This document shows positions 24,842 through 33,774 of a DNA stretch of 64,000 bases, one piece after another. The stretch covers positions 248,001 through 312,000 of the forward strand of contig JAXMBL010000003.1 of assembly GCA_046349915.1 (NCBI GenBank). The letters are read 5' to 3'. Position numbers and translations under genes: made by a program. This stretch comes from CAIXSC01 sp046349915 (GTDB lineage: Bacteria; Planctomycetota; Planctomycetia; Pirellulales; Pirellulaceae). The notes beneath the pieces are model-generated. The model made no database searches, was not told where the DNA came from, and saw only the letters and a list, made by a program, of their open reading frames with translations. The number at the start of each line of letters is the position of its first letter. Within the stretch, counting starts at the first letter, position 1.

Positions 24842-27358
24842 ATGGCGTCGGCGTCGTTGGAACGAGTTACTTTTGATCCGTACTTTCACTGGCTGGAGCT
24901 TACGACACCGGACCGTCCCCCAAATCCTTACGAAATGTTGGGAGTTCCGAATTTCGAGGAGTCTTACGCTCGCATCCAGGCCGCGATTCAACGCAAGCGA
25001 GCTCTCTTGGACAAGTTCCAAGAGGGCGCGGAACCCGAAGTTTGGAACGCCGTCAAGGAACGCTTGGAGTCCGCCATTCAGTGCCTGACCGACCCGCATG
25101 CTCGGGCCATTCTGGACGCCGAACTGCGTCGCGCGCCGTTAGCGGCTCGCATTCCGACGGCAGGCGCCGCATTGGAACGGGGAGCGGAACCGCCGGAATT
25201 GGCGCCCGGAGCCTGCGTCGAGTGCGGGGCAGCGAATCCTGTCGATCGTCGGTTTTGCGGGAACTGCGGCAAATCGCTGTGGGATCAATGCCCTAAATGC
25301 TCGACTCCTCATCCGCGAAGCGAACGGTTCTGTGGGCAGTGTGGAGTGAATCTGCGACAGTATGTCGACGAGCGGCGCGGCTGGTGTGAAACGCGACTCG
25401 AATCGGCACGGCTGGCTCAGGAAGAATACAAATTCGTAGAGGCGGCGGCGCTGCTGCGCGAGGTCGCCAAGGTCGACGACCCTCGACTCGACTCGTTCGC
25501 CAGGGAAGCCAAATCGCGACTCGATAGCTATCAGGCTCAACGCAAACAACTCGAAGAAGAAGCGCGCAAGCGGATTGAGGAAGCGAAAAAGCTGTTGGCG
25601 AGTTACGCGGTCGAACGAGCGCTCGTGACGCTCGACGAGACGCCCGAGCCACTCAAGACGGAAGAGCATCACAGACTGTATAAGGATGTCTGTGCGCGAC
25701 GTAATCGAATTCTGGAGCTCACGGCCGATATTCGTGATGCGATTGCGCGTAAGGACATGTTCGAGCTAGCCCCGTTACTGGAGCAGATGCTGGGTCTCAA
25801 ACCCGACCATAAAGAAGCCCAGCAACTGGCCGTTCAACTGGCGAAAAAGCTTGCGGACGCCGCCCGCAAGCGGCTCGAAAAACACGAATACGTCGGCGCA
25901 CTCGACCTGCTCAGACGCATTCCCAGTCAAGCACGGGGCGCGGAGGCCGCCGACCTGGAATCGCGAGCGCGCGAGGGAAAATGGTCGTTTGACCAGATTC
26001 GTCGGTCGACCCTCGCGTCAACGCCGCAGTTTGAACTGGTCAAGAAAACGGTGGCGCTCACGCCCCAGGATGTCGAAGCGCAGAAGCAGTTGCGGCAGTG
26101 GCAAAACTGGCTTCGCACAAGCCCGCGCGAACCGTGGCTAGCCGTACCCGATGCTCACCCCTTGCCGAAAAAACCGGTCGCGGGTTGCCCCGTGGACTGG
26201 ATCGGCCGCTCGTTGCGATGTGCCGCGGCGACTCCCGAAGTCGAACGCAAGCTGCGCGAAAAACCCGGCTCGTGGTTCGTCGCGCTGGGGTTGGCGATCC
26301 AGGGGATCGGTCAAGCTTCGGTTGACGTCAATCTGAAGCCGCAAGAGAAGGGGAGTGTTTGGAGTCGCTTGTCGTTGGGGCGACGGCGAGCTTCCGGCGC
26401 CGCGTGGGGCGTTGACCTTGGCCCCACCTCGTTGAAAGCTGTTCTCCTTAAGTGGGACGAAAAAGCGGGGACGGCGACGATCGAAGCCGCCGAGCATATC
26501 GAGCATGCGACGCCGTATGACGCTGTGAAGGATGAAGCTCAAGCCGCCGAGCGATTGTCGCAGTCGATCGAGCGATTCTTGGCCGCCAATCCACTCGCGG
26601 GCCACAAACTCTGCACCAACATCTCGGGACTCAACACGCTATCGCGTTGGTTCCTGCTGCCGCCGATCGCCGACAAAAAGTTGGATGACGCCGTGCAGTT
26701 CGAGGCCCGTCGTCAGATCGCTGTCCCGTTGGAGGATCTTGCCTGGGATTACGCGGGGTTGGAAAAGCCCGCGGAGAAAAAGGGGGAGATTCCCCCGCGA
26801 CGTATCTCGTTCGTGGCAGTCAAGCAGCACGTGGCGCAGGCTCGATTGGGACTATGGTCGCGGTTCGAAACGAAGCCCGAAGTGCTGCAAAGCGATGCGG
26901 TCGCTTTGCACAATTGGCTGCGCTTCGAACTGGCGGGCGAGGCGGCAAAGGGTTTTGAGTCGGATGCGGCCGGCGCCGTGACGGGATTACTGGATATCGG
27001 CGGCGACGTCACCAATCTCGTGGTCAGTGGTCCGAATACACTGTGGTTCCGAGCAGTGGGGCAGGCGGGCGACGATTTCACTCGAGCGATCGCCAAGGAA
27101 TTCCAACTGAATCGCTCGGAGGCCGAAGGTTGGAAACGCGAGCCGCAGAAGGCTGTGAGTTGGACGCGATTGGCCAGTTCGCTCGATCCGCTGTTCCACC
27201 AATTGTTGGGCGAGTGGCAGCGATCTTGTTCGCAGTTCGCCAGTATCGTTCCCGACGAGTCGCCGCGACGTCTGTTGTGTCTAGGCGGAGGAGCGGCTCT
27301 GTGGGGCCTAGTCGACGCTCTGCGGATCGGCAACCACAACCCGACCGACGACGAATAA
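24842..27358 (+). CDS. J-like domain, double zinc ribbon and PilM-like ATPase fusion
   Basis: An 838-residue fusion. Residues about 10-95 resemble the J-like domain found at the N-terminus of many planctomycete proteins (FDPYFHWLEL, NPYEMLGVPNFEESYARIQ). Residues about 124-165 hold two zinc ribbons (CVECG...CGNCG and CPKCS...CGQCG). A Lys/Glu-rich helical region (about 180-440) follows. From about residue 519 to the end is a PilM/FtsA-like actin fold: GVDLGPTSLKAVLL, FEARRQIAVPLEDLAWDY and LLDIGGDVTNLVV. PilM normally links the pilus motor base to PilN/PilO; this one stops shortly after LLCLGGGAALWGLV, about 40-50 residues earlier than usual. The ATG 24842 follows GAGGGAG. It follows a prepilin-like gene. 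Confidence 0.85.
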   Translation: MASASLERVTFDPYFHWLELTTPDRPPNPYEMLGVPNFEESYARIQAAIQRKRALLDKFQEGAEPEVWNAVKERLESAIQCLTDPHARAILDAELRRAPLAARIPTAGAALERGAEPPELAPGACVECGAANPVDRRFCGNCGKSLWDQCPKCSTPHPRSERFCGQCGVNLRQYVDERRGWCETRLESARLAQEEYKFVEAAALLREVAKVDDPRLDSFAREAKSRLDSYQAQRKQLEEEARKRIEEAKKLLASYAVERALVTLDETPEPLKTEEHHRLYKDVCARRNRILELTADIRDAIARKDMFELAPLLEQMLGLKPDHKEAQQLAVQLAKKLADAARKRLEKHEYVGALDLLRRIPSQARGAEAADLESRAREGKWSFDQIRRSTLASTPQFELVKKTVALTPQDVEAQKQLRQWQNWLRTSPREPWLAVPDAHPLPKKPVAGCPVDWIGRSLRCAAATPEVERKLREKPGSWFVALGLAIQGIGQASVDVNLKPQEKGSVWSRLSLGRRRASGAAWGVDLGPTSLKAVLLKWDEKAGTATIEAAEHIEHATPYDAVKDEAQAAERLSQSIERFLAANPLAGHKLCTNISGLNTLSRWFLLPPIADKKLDDAVQFEARRQIAVPLEDLAWDYAGLEKPAEKKGEIPPRRISFVAVKQHVAQARLGLWSRFETKPEVLQSDAVALHNWLRFELAGEAAKGFESDAAGAVTGLLDIGGDVTNLVVSGPNTLWFRAVGQAGDDFTRAIAKEFQLNRSEAEGWKREPQKAVSWTRLASSLDPLFHQLLGEWQRSCSQFASIVPDESPRRLLCLGGGAALWGLVDALRIGNHNPTDDE

Positions 27359-27373
27359 GTTGCCTTACGAAGA

Positions 27374-28627
27374 TCAGGCCGAGCGTAAGGCGAGGTCTAG
27401 GTCGACATGTTCAAAAGCCGACGTCATTCTGGCTAGCGCGCTGTCTGGCAAGCCCTGGAGTCTTGCCGCTTGGCGCCACCGCGACGTGGCGGCCCCCACC
27501 TCGCCCGCGATTTGCCTCGCTTCGCTTCGAGCCAGCCCAAATTCGTCGGCTACTTCGAACGCTAATTCCAAGGAGGCCGCCGGCGAATCGAAGGTGATGG
27601 ACGTGCTCAGTATCCGAGGTTTGGTTTCAGCGGGAATTGGATTGAGGTCGTAGGCAGGCGCTAGCCGCCAACCAGTCCCGCACTCATAGAGAAAGCCATG
27701 GTTGCGCAAGTGGTCATCAGTATTGGAAATCAGCACATTGAACACCATGCGTCGCCAGAGTTCGCGTTGATCCACTGCGGGGCTGGCGCCGTGCTGACGA
27801 AGCGAGTCGGCGAGCTCGATGTAACTGTGCGTCTGGTGATCGCGCGCCCCGAGCATGCTCATGGCGGACAAGAACGGAATTCGACGCAGTCCAACGCGGT
27901 CGAATCGTTGCAACAGCAACACGGACTTGCCAGACACTCGCTCTAGTCGCCATGTTGGCACGGTGATCCCCGCTTGTTCCGCCAAGGCAAGAGCGACGGC
28001 CTCCCACGACTCGACATCGAACTCATCATTTCGTTGTGGAAACTTAGCGATAGCTAGTTTTCCATCGCCATCGCGGACGGTTGCCTTGGGGCGAGCGCCG
28101 CCAAGCGAGGAGCCCGGCGCCAAAAGCAACCGCAGTTCTTCGTCCGTGTCGCTGTTGGACTCAACATTCGATGCGGCGGCCAAAAGCCTCGGGAGTTCAA
28201 TCACTGGAGGAATCCGAGTACCAACCGACTCAGCAAGAAACGGTCCCCCCTCCCGACGAGCGAATCGGATGGCGCCCTGACGAGCTTCGTCATCGACCAG
28301 CAGCAAGTAATCGAGTTCGCCAAGGGAACGAGGCGCACGCCCTTCGGCCTCGGCGCGACGCCGCTCTCCGTGCCGCATCAAGGTGCGTCCCCAGCGATCG
28401 GGTGAAGAGTCGCCTAGCGACCCGAAGATCGCCTGTTCCTGCGCGGTATGCTGAGGACCTGGGCCAAGGTAAAGGGCTGGCTCAATCGTGAACCGTTGAG
28501 GATGTGTCAGCCATTGTGAATCGTATTCAAAGGAAGCGCTCTCACGACCATGGCGCAATCGTGTCCAAAGCCTCCCAACCAATACTGGGCCCTTGTCCAA
28601 CTCGATATAAACAAGCACCGAACTCAT
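27374..28627 (-). CDS. hipA: HipA-family serine/threonine kinase toxin
   Basis: A 417-residue HipA-type kinase. In E. coli HipA phosphorylates glutamyl-tRNA synthetase and causes dormancy. The N-terminal subdomain runs to about residue 110. PGSSLGGARPKATV (near residue 172) is the Gly-rich/phosphoserine loop, FNVLISNTDDHLRNHGFLY (near 305) contains the catalytic Asp, and APAYDL (near 330) the metal-binding Asp. All are intact, so the kinase is likely active. It overlaps hipB by four bases (ATGA), implying translational coupling. The target here is unknown; other HipA proteins act on other tRNA synthetases. Confidence 0.92.
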   Translation of the reverse strand: MSSVLVYIELDKGPVLVGRLWTRLRHGRESASFEYDSQWLTHPQRFTIEPALYLGPGPQHTAQEQAIFGSLGDSSPDRWGRTLMRHGERRRAEAEGRAPRSLGELDYLLLVDDEARQGAIRFARREGGPFLAESVGTRIPPVIELPRLLAAASNVESNSDTDEELRLLLAPGSSLGGARPKATVRDGDGKLAIAKFPQRNDEFDVESWEAVALALAEQAGITVPTWRLERVSGKSVLLLQRFDRVGLRRIPFLSAMSMLGARDHQTHSYIELADSLRQHGASPAVDQRELWRRMVFNVLISNTDDHLRNHGFLYECGTGWRLAPAYDLNPIPAETKPRILSTSITFDSPAASLELAFEVADEFGLARSEARQIAGEVGAATSRWRQAARLQGLPDSALARMTSAFEHVDLDLALRSA

Positions 28628-28956
28628 GGGGCATCGTGAGGTTTCTTGAGCCTGATTCGTTTTGGTAAACGCTCCTCCTCCAGCGACAGCCCAACTTCAT
28701 CATGTCGCGGATCCGCCAGTTCGGCCAATCGATCAACCATTCCAAGCACAAACAGCATCGATCCGTATACACCCATCGATACGGAACTGTCGCCCCTCTC
28801 CGCCTTAGCTAAAGTAGCCCGAGTGACTCCGACCCGCTCGGCCATAAGAGACGTCGGAATCCGTCGCCGTCGACGCGCATCGCGGAGGTTGCCTCCAAGT
28901 TTCTGTAAGCTTCGCCGAACAGCGGTCGGCGGTTTAAGTGTCGTGCGGCGGCCCAT
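28624..28956 (-). CDS. hipB: HipB-like XRE antitoxin
   Basis: A 110-residue helix-turn-helix protein upstream of hipA. LGGNLRDARRRRRIPTSLMAERVGVTRATLAKAERGD is split here as the XRE domain: helix 2-3 is SLMAERVGVTRATLAKAE. HipB neutralises HipA and represses the operon. The start at 28956 (MGRRTTL) gives a compact protein; an ATG four codons upstream (28968) is an alternative. The C-terminal tail LSLEEERLPKRIRLKKP is charged and may contact HipA. The DNA before it (about 28957-29010) is unusually AT-rich for this region and should hold the promoter and operator. Confidence 0.9.
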   Translation of the reverse strand: MGRRTTLKPPTAVRRSLQKLGGNLRDARRRRRIPTSLMAERVGVTRATLAKAERGDSSVSMGVYGSMLFVLGMVDRLAELADPRHDEVGLSLEEERLPKRIRLKKPHDAP

Positions 28957-29164
28957 GATTACGTCCATTATATCGATCTTATAGATTGTTAGTGTACGTG
29001 ATATTATCCAGTAAGTCAAACTCTACCTTGCCGTGCGTTAGTGCGATGACGCCAAACGGGTCCCCCCCTCCGTCCTTATCCGTGTCATTGGTGCAATCCG
29101 TGATCGACCGACTTCCGGGGCTGGCGCCCGTGAACGAGGCGAACCTGACGCAGTCCAACTAAGC

Positions 29165-31624
29165 TCAGTCGAAATTCGACGTGACGCCCGACGGCGCCTC
29201 TTCCCGCATGGCGCGAGACGACTCGCGCTGAATGCGTTCGAGCGTCGCCTGGGCGGGCTCGACTGGCTGCGGGTCGTCAAAGAGTGGATGATGCGCCAAT
29301 CGCTGAATGTTCAAAATCTGTTGAGCGTCCAGTTCATAGGCCCGACGTATCGCTTCCTCGCTCGACTGCCTGTATCCCTGCAACGATTCCGCGTAAGCTA
29401 ACTGAGCCCAGGCCAGCGCGGATGTGGAGAAGAGCCGTACGGCCTCGCGGTATTCATCTAGAGCTCGCTCCCGAAGTGCTCGATCTTCGTCGGGACTTGA
29501 GTGGCGAGACGCTGCGAGAAACTGATTGCCGAGCCAAGCTCGCAACGCCGCGGAACGGGGAGCTCGGGCCACAGCGAGAGCGATCGCCTGGTCCAAATCG
29601 TCACGCGGAAATTCCTGGCCGCGGCTATTGCGAGCGGTGCTCCAAAGTCGCCATTCGGCTTCGCACCAACGCCTTGCCGCCTCGGCCGACCAGCGGTCCG
29701 CCGTCGTCGCCTCCCGACACCAACGAGCCGACTCCGCAAACTCTCCCAAATCACTCGCCAACGCCGCTCGCGCTAGCAGCGTTTGACTGCGCTGCAGGGG
29801 CGCGAACATGGTCAGGTGAGCCGCGACCAGCAGGGCCGCTCCTAGTCCCGCCAACAACAATCCGGTTGTTCGTTGACCAGGGCGACTTGGCTGTGCCTGA
29901 CGCCGCTTCGCGGCATCGCCAGCGGTGGTCGCTGGTTGGACTTGCGATTCAGGCGGCGGATCCTCGGCGTTTCGAGCCATTGCCAGCAGCACCCAGAGCA
30001 CAACAGCGATTCCGCCGTAAGCGATGCCGCCAGAGATAACTAGGTTGGCGAGCAAGGCGAGGACAGGACAGATCAAGAGCATGGGGCTGATCGGGCCGTC
30101 GTCCATCCATGGCCGCAAGCCCCATGTCAAAGTGATCGCCAGCGGGAGGCCCGTCAAGAACATCATGGGAGGCGGCATGCGCAGCACCAAGCCCGTGCAG
30201 AGACAGACGAGAGGCACTCCCAGCAGGCCGCCTATCAAAAACGGTCGCACGCTCGGGCGTTGTCTCGTAGGGCGGACTTCGACGGCGGTGTGAGTTGCGT
30301 GCTCGCTGGTGTTGATCGCAACTAACAAGCGAGGAAATAATGCGGCTCGTAACGCTCCGACAAACTGAAAGACCGCCAAGACGATGGCCGCGGGTACTCC
30401 TGCGGTCGCCGCCACTTCGAGCCAGGCGTTGTGGGGGTCGGCCACCACCTCGCTGGCCCACGCGGGGCGATAGGAAGTGTAATAGTCTTGAAAGTTTCCC
30501 AACCCACAGCCCCAGAGCGGGAAATCGACCAACATCGCCCACGAAGCTCGCCAATAATCGCCGCGCACTGCCAACGAACGCCATGCGGACTGGCCCCTGG
30601 GCGAACTCAGAAAAGCGACGCTCGCGGCGACTCCCAATAGCAGAACCGCTCCGGTCAGTACGGAGCGTCTGGTCGACCACTCGCGACCCAAGCCGCTCCA
30701 TCCCGACCGCGGCCAACAGGTCGCCAACATCATGCCAAGCAGGCTGGCAATGAGCCCGCCGCGACTGGAAGTCGCGGCCAGGCAGGCAAGAGCAATCAGA
30801 GCGGCCAGCAACGCCGTTGACACGATTCGCCATCGTCTCCATGACCGCGGGGCCTCGGTGCGCCAGGATGAAACCGCGATGCCGATAAGGAGCGAGGTCG
30901 CGACAGCCAACAGGCAGGCCAGCGAATTGGGATGGAGAAAGGCCCCCGTTGGCGCTCGACCTTCGATGCGTTCTTCATAGGCGGCTCGAAGAGCGTTCCC
31001 TGGCGCCGTGGGAATTCCCTGGGACGCCAGCACTCCTTCGGGATCAAGTCGATAGACTCGCTCCTGTTCGGGCAAGAGCACCCAGCGTTGGTAACCGCCA
31101 TAGCCCGCTTGTCCGATGACCACGGCCAACACGACGACCGCCATCCCGCGTATCGACTCGGGCGAGCGTAGCAGCCAGCGCGCCGCAAAGTAGGCGCAGA
31201 TCCAAGCGATCCATTGCCAATAGACGTTCAGCATCGAGCGAGCGTCGCCCGTGTGCAAATGCCGCCACGCGCCGCAAGTCAGCCAGATCGCGAGCAATGG
31301 CAAGAGCAACTCGTAACGCCGCGACCAATTCAGGCCTAAAGCCAGGATGCGGAAGACCCAAGTCTGGGCAGGTGGCGTGAGTACGTCGCTCGTGGGACGG
31401 TTCAAGGCGGGCAGTGAAACCGCACCGCTCGCGGCCAGCCCCGCATAAGTCAAGAACCACGCGAACCAGCCGATACACAAAGCGGCGTGCGTGCCACGCA
31501 GCGCCGCCGACTCGCTGGGCGCCAACATGGTTGCGACCACGAGCGCGGCGAATGCGCAAAGCAACCAAGCGGGCGGCTGTCGCTCGGCCGTCGCTTTAGT
31601 TGGTTCGTTCGGCGCGGTTTTCAC
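29165..31624 (-). CDS. O-antigen ligase/polymerase-like membrane protein with C-terminal helical repeats
   Basis: An 819-residue integral membrane protein with about 12-14 predicted helices up to about residue 620, then a soluble helical tail of about 190 residues with TPR character. The Wzy/WaaL family signature DPHNAWLEVAATAGV lies near residue 400, preceded by FPLWGCGLGNFQDYY, and SSRGGLIAS near residue 290 matches the expected periplasmic-side arginine region. Family members join or polymerise polysaccharide on a lipid carrier. It starts inside the end of the upstream DUF1559-like lipoprotein gene (29-base overlap), so both are one transcript. Confidence 0.87.
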   Translation of the reverse strand: MKTAPNEPTKATAERQPPAWLLCAFAALVVATMLAPSESAALRGTHAALCIGWFAWFLTYAGLAASGAVSLPALNRPTSDVLTPPAQTWVFRILALGLNWSRRYELLLPLLAIWLTCGAWRHLHTGDARSMLNVYWQWIAWICAYFAARWLLRSPESIRGMAVVVLAVVIGQAGYGGYQRWVLLPEQERVYRLDPEGVLASQGIPTAPGNALRAAYEERIEGRAPTGAFLHPNSLACLLAVATSLLIGIAVSSWRTEAPRSWRRWRIVSTALLAALIALACLAATSSRGGLIASLLGMMLATCWPRSGWSGLGREWSTRRSVLTGAVLLLGVAASVAFLSSPRGQSAWRSLAVRGDYWRASWAMLVDFPLWGCGLGNFQDYYTSYRPAWASEVVADPHNAWLEVAATAGVPAAIVLAVFQFVGALRAALFPRLLVAINTSEHATHTAVEVRPTRQRPSVRPFLIGGLLGVPLVCLCTGLVLRMPPPMMFLTGLPLAITLTWGLRPWMDDGPISPMLLICPVLALLANLVISGGIAYGGIAVVLWVLLAMARNAEDPPPESQVQPATTAGDAAKRRQAQPSRPGQRTTGLLLAGLGAALLVAAHLTMFAPLQRSQTLLARAALASDLGEFAESARWCREATTADRWSAEAARRWCEAEWRLWSTARNSRGQEFPRDDLDQAIALAVARAPRSAALRAWLGNQFLAASRHSSPDEDRALRERALDEYREAVRLFSTSALAWAQLAYAESLQGYRQSSEEAIRRAYELDAQQILNIQRLAHHPLFDDPQPVEPAQATLERIQRESSRAMREEAPSGVTSNFD

Positions 31625-33650
31625 GCTTCACGTCCGCGATCCGGCGTTCGACACGGATCTTCTGGAGACTTGCTCCAAGTTGAGGTTGAGCCAGTTCGTA
31701 CCAGTAGAGCGCACGAACCTTGGCGCCTTCCTTCTCGCTCGGAACACCCGAGTTCTCCGAGATTTCCCACCATTGATCGCCGACCGCTATTTTGGCATCG
31801 GCTTCGGCGGGCGCGGCGAGGTCGGCTGCCGCGACCGTCTTCAACTTGGCGTCGGCGCCTCGCGCCAACATGGGCAGGCCACGCTCCCAATCTTGCTTCA
31901 GTAACGCGAAGTATTTGCCGACCGCCGCGTTCGCGGCGGGATCGTTCGGCGAGCGGACCAGGGTATGCACATGATCGGTGATGCGCGTGTACGCAAGCTT
32001 GGTGTCGCGCATGCGAGTCTCGCGGAGCGTGACTTGCTTTTCGGCCGACGGGTTTCGCTTTCGCTTCGCGGCGCTCATCGCAATCTGGTACGCGGTCTTC
32101 GCGCTATTGAAATCGTCCAGCCGCAGCGATTCGTCCCCCAGCTTCAAGCCGTTCTCCAGGAGTGGATCGAGTTCGGACTCGTTCTGTATGTTTCCTACGA
32201 CTTGCTCGAGCACCTTGAGTTTCATCGACAGCAGGTCGACGCGGAACTCGGTCCCCAACTTGTCGCAGGCGTCAAGCGCTGCACTGATGTCGCCCGCCTT
32301 GGCCGCGACCTCGCGGGCCGCCTTCAATAGCACATATCGGCCTGCCGTGTCGGCCTCGATCCGCTCGACGTCGTCGAGCAGTCGGCGAGCGAAGTCGCGC
32401 CGATCCTTGTTCTGCTTCGCGAATTTGTACTCGTTGGCGTACAACTCGCGAACCGTCGCCGTCGCCGTCTCGACCTGTTCGTCCGAGGGAATTTCCTTGC
32501 GTCGGTCGGACGGATCGGCGACCGCGACGCGAGCGTTGGGAGCAGTCGTCGACCCGGTGGTGGCGCCCGGTGGGCCCGCGGGAGTAACAGTGGCGCCGCT
32601 GGCGGCCATCGGAGTTTCACCGCCGCCGTTCGCGGGCGAGGCCGTCGCTACTGCCGCTTCGTTAAAACGAACCAGCGGCGTCTTCTGCAATTGTTGCTGC
32701 ATCGCGAGATCGATCTCGGGATGCGCGTACGTGGTCGCGTCTTGATAACGTATCGACTCGCCGCCCGCGGGAGTGACAAGTCCCAAGAGTTGAGCATCAG
32801 GAATGTTGGCCGCGATGCGACGTACGCCCGCGGCGCCGCCAAGGATGGCAAAGCAGCATTCGCCGCGCATACCGAACCAGTCCTTCTGCACGGTTGCTTT
32901 GTCGAAGGTGTAGTCGTCCGGCGCCGTCCAGGGTTTCGCGAGGTCCTTGTGAACTTCGACCAACAGAATCGTATGTTCGATGCCATCCCGACAATTCTCG
33001 TCAGGCAGTCCTTCCGGGTTCGCGAAGGCGGCGCCGGTTCCCTTGACCAACATGTAACAGGTGGAAGTGTTGGGGCAATCGGGCGAGCGGAATTGGTCGG
33101 GAATTCGATCCAGCAAGGGGCGATTGGTGGGGCCGTCCCACGGCTCATTAAAGTTAAAGCTGCGGTAAAGGTCGCCATAACCGAGCAAAGGCAGCAACAT
33201 GACTCGCCAACTCAGATGCCCGTTGATCGTTGGCGCGGGATATCCGCTATTGCGGTCACGGTAAGTTTCGAGGGCGGCGGCGATGGTGCGAAGATGGACG
33301 ATGACCAGTTTGCGACGTTCGAGTTCGGAGAGTTTCTGACTGGGCGAAGCATCGGCAGCTCCTCCGCCAGCGGGCGTTGAACCGTTGGCGGGAGACGCCG
33401 CGCCCGCGGGATTGCCTGCTGGGCCAGCGCCGTTGGCTGGTGCGCCGTTTGGCGTCGTCGGTGCGCCTGCAATCTGACTCGCCGCGGGCGCGCCAGGCGC
33501 GGGAGGCTGGGGGTTGGGTTGAGGCGCCGGAGGCGGCGTCTCGTCGTCATCCGCTGAGACTCGCGGCTTGGGAAGATACTGAGAATTGTCGCCGCAGCCG
33601 GTAACCAGCAGCGAGGACAGGACAAGTAACAGCCAGAACACGCGATGCAC
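31596..33650 (-). CDS. DUF1559-like lipoprotein with Pro/Ala-rich linkers and helical tail
   Basis: A 684-residue lipoprotein: the signal peptide ends in the lipobox LLVTGC (Cys19). A long Pro/Ala/Gly linker (about residues 30-105) leads to a DUF1559-like domain (LSWRVMLLPLLGYGDLYRSFNF near residue 150, RSPDCPNTSTCYMLVKG near 190), as in the prepilin-like family but without a prepilin N-terminus. A second Ala/Gly/Thr-rich linker follows (about 335-385), then about 290 residues of helices, likely TPR-like. So a family usually anchored as a pseudopilin is here tethered by a lipid. It overlaps the O-antigen-ligase-like gene by 29 bases. Confidence 0.85.
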   Translation of the reverse strand: MHRVFWLLLVLSSLLVTGCGDNSQYLPKPRVSADDDETPPPAPQPNPQPPAPGAPAASQIAGAPTTPNGAPANGAGPAGNPAGAASPANGSTPAGGGAADASPSQKLSELERRKLVIVHLRTIAAALETYRDRNSGYPAPTINGHLSWRVMLLPLLGYGDLYRSFNFNEPWDGPTNRPLLDRIPDQFRSPDCPNTSTCYMLVKGTGAAFANPEGLPDENCRDGIEHTILLVEVHKDLAKPWTAPDDYTFDKATVQKDWFGMRGECCFAILGGAAGVRRIAANIPDAQLLGLVTPAGGESIRYQDATTYAHPEIDLAMQQQLQKTPLVRFNEAAVATASPANGGGETPMAASGATVTPAGPPGATTGSTTAPNARVAVADPSDRRKEIPSDEQVETATATVRELYANEYKFAKQNKDRRDFARRLLDDVERIEADTAGRYVLLKAAREVAAKAGDISAALDACDKLGTEFRVDLLSMKLKVLEQVVGNIQNESELDPLLENGLKLGDESLRLDDFNSAKTAYQIAMSAAKRKRNPSAEKQVTLRETRMRDTKLAYTRITDHVHTLVRSPNDPAANAAVGKYFALLKQDWERGLPMLARGADAKLKTVAAADLAAPAEADAKIAVGDQWWEISENSGVPSEKEGAKVRALYWYELAQPQLGASLQKIRVERRIADVKRENRAERTN

Positions 33651-33685
33651 GGAGAACCCCCGTCAATTTCCTCTAGAGTAAACAG

Positions 33686-33725
33686 ACTCGACTTCCCCGT
33701 TCCAATTGGCCCGGGGAAGTCGAGT
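33686..33725. terminator. Strong bidirectional hairpin after the second prepilin-like gene
   Basis: A perfect 14-bp stem, ACTCGACTTCCCCG (33686-33699) with CGGGGAAGTCGAGT (33712-33725), around a 12-base loop. It lies 50 bases after the stop codon of the minus-strand prepilin-like gene and just before the start of the DUF1559-like lipoprotein gene. On the minus strand it is followed by CTGTTTACT, so the T-run is short. Its position between two genes of one strand suggests termination. Confidence 0.75.
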
Positions 33726-33774
33726 GGTTTTGATACCTACGAGTTTCTGTCGCGGTCATGAGACCGCCAGGAAA

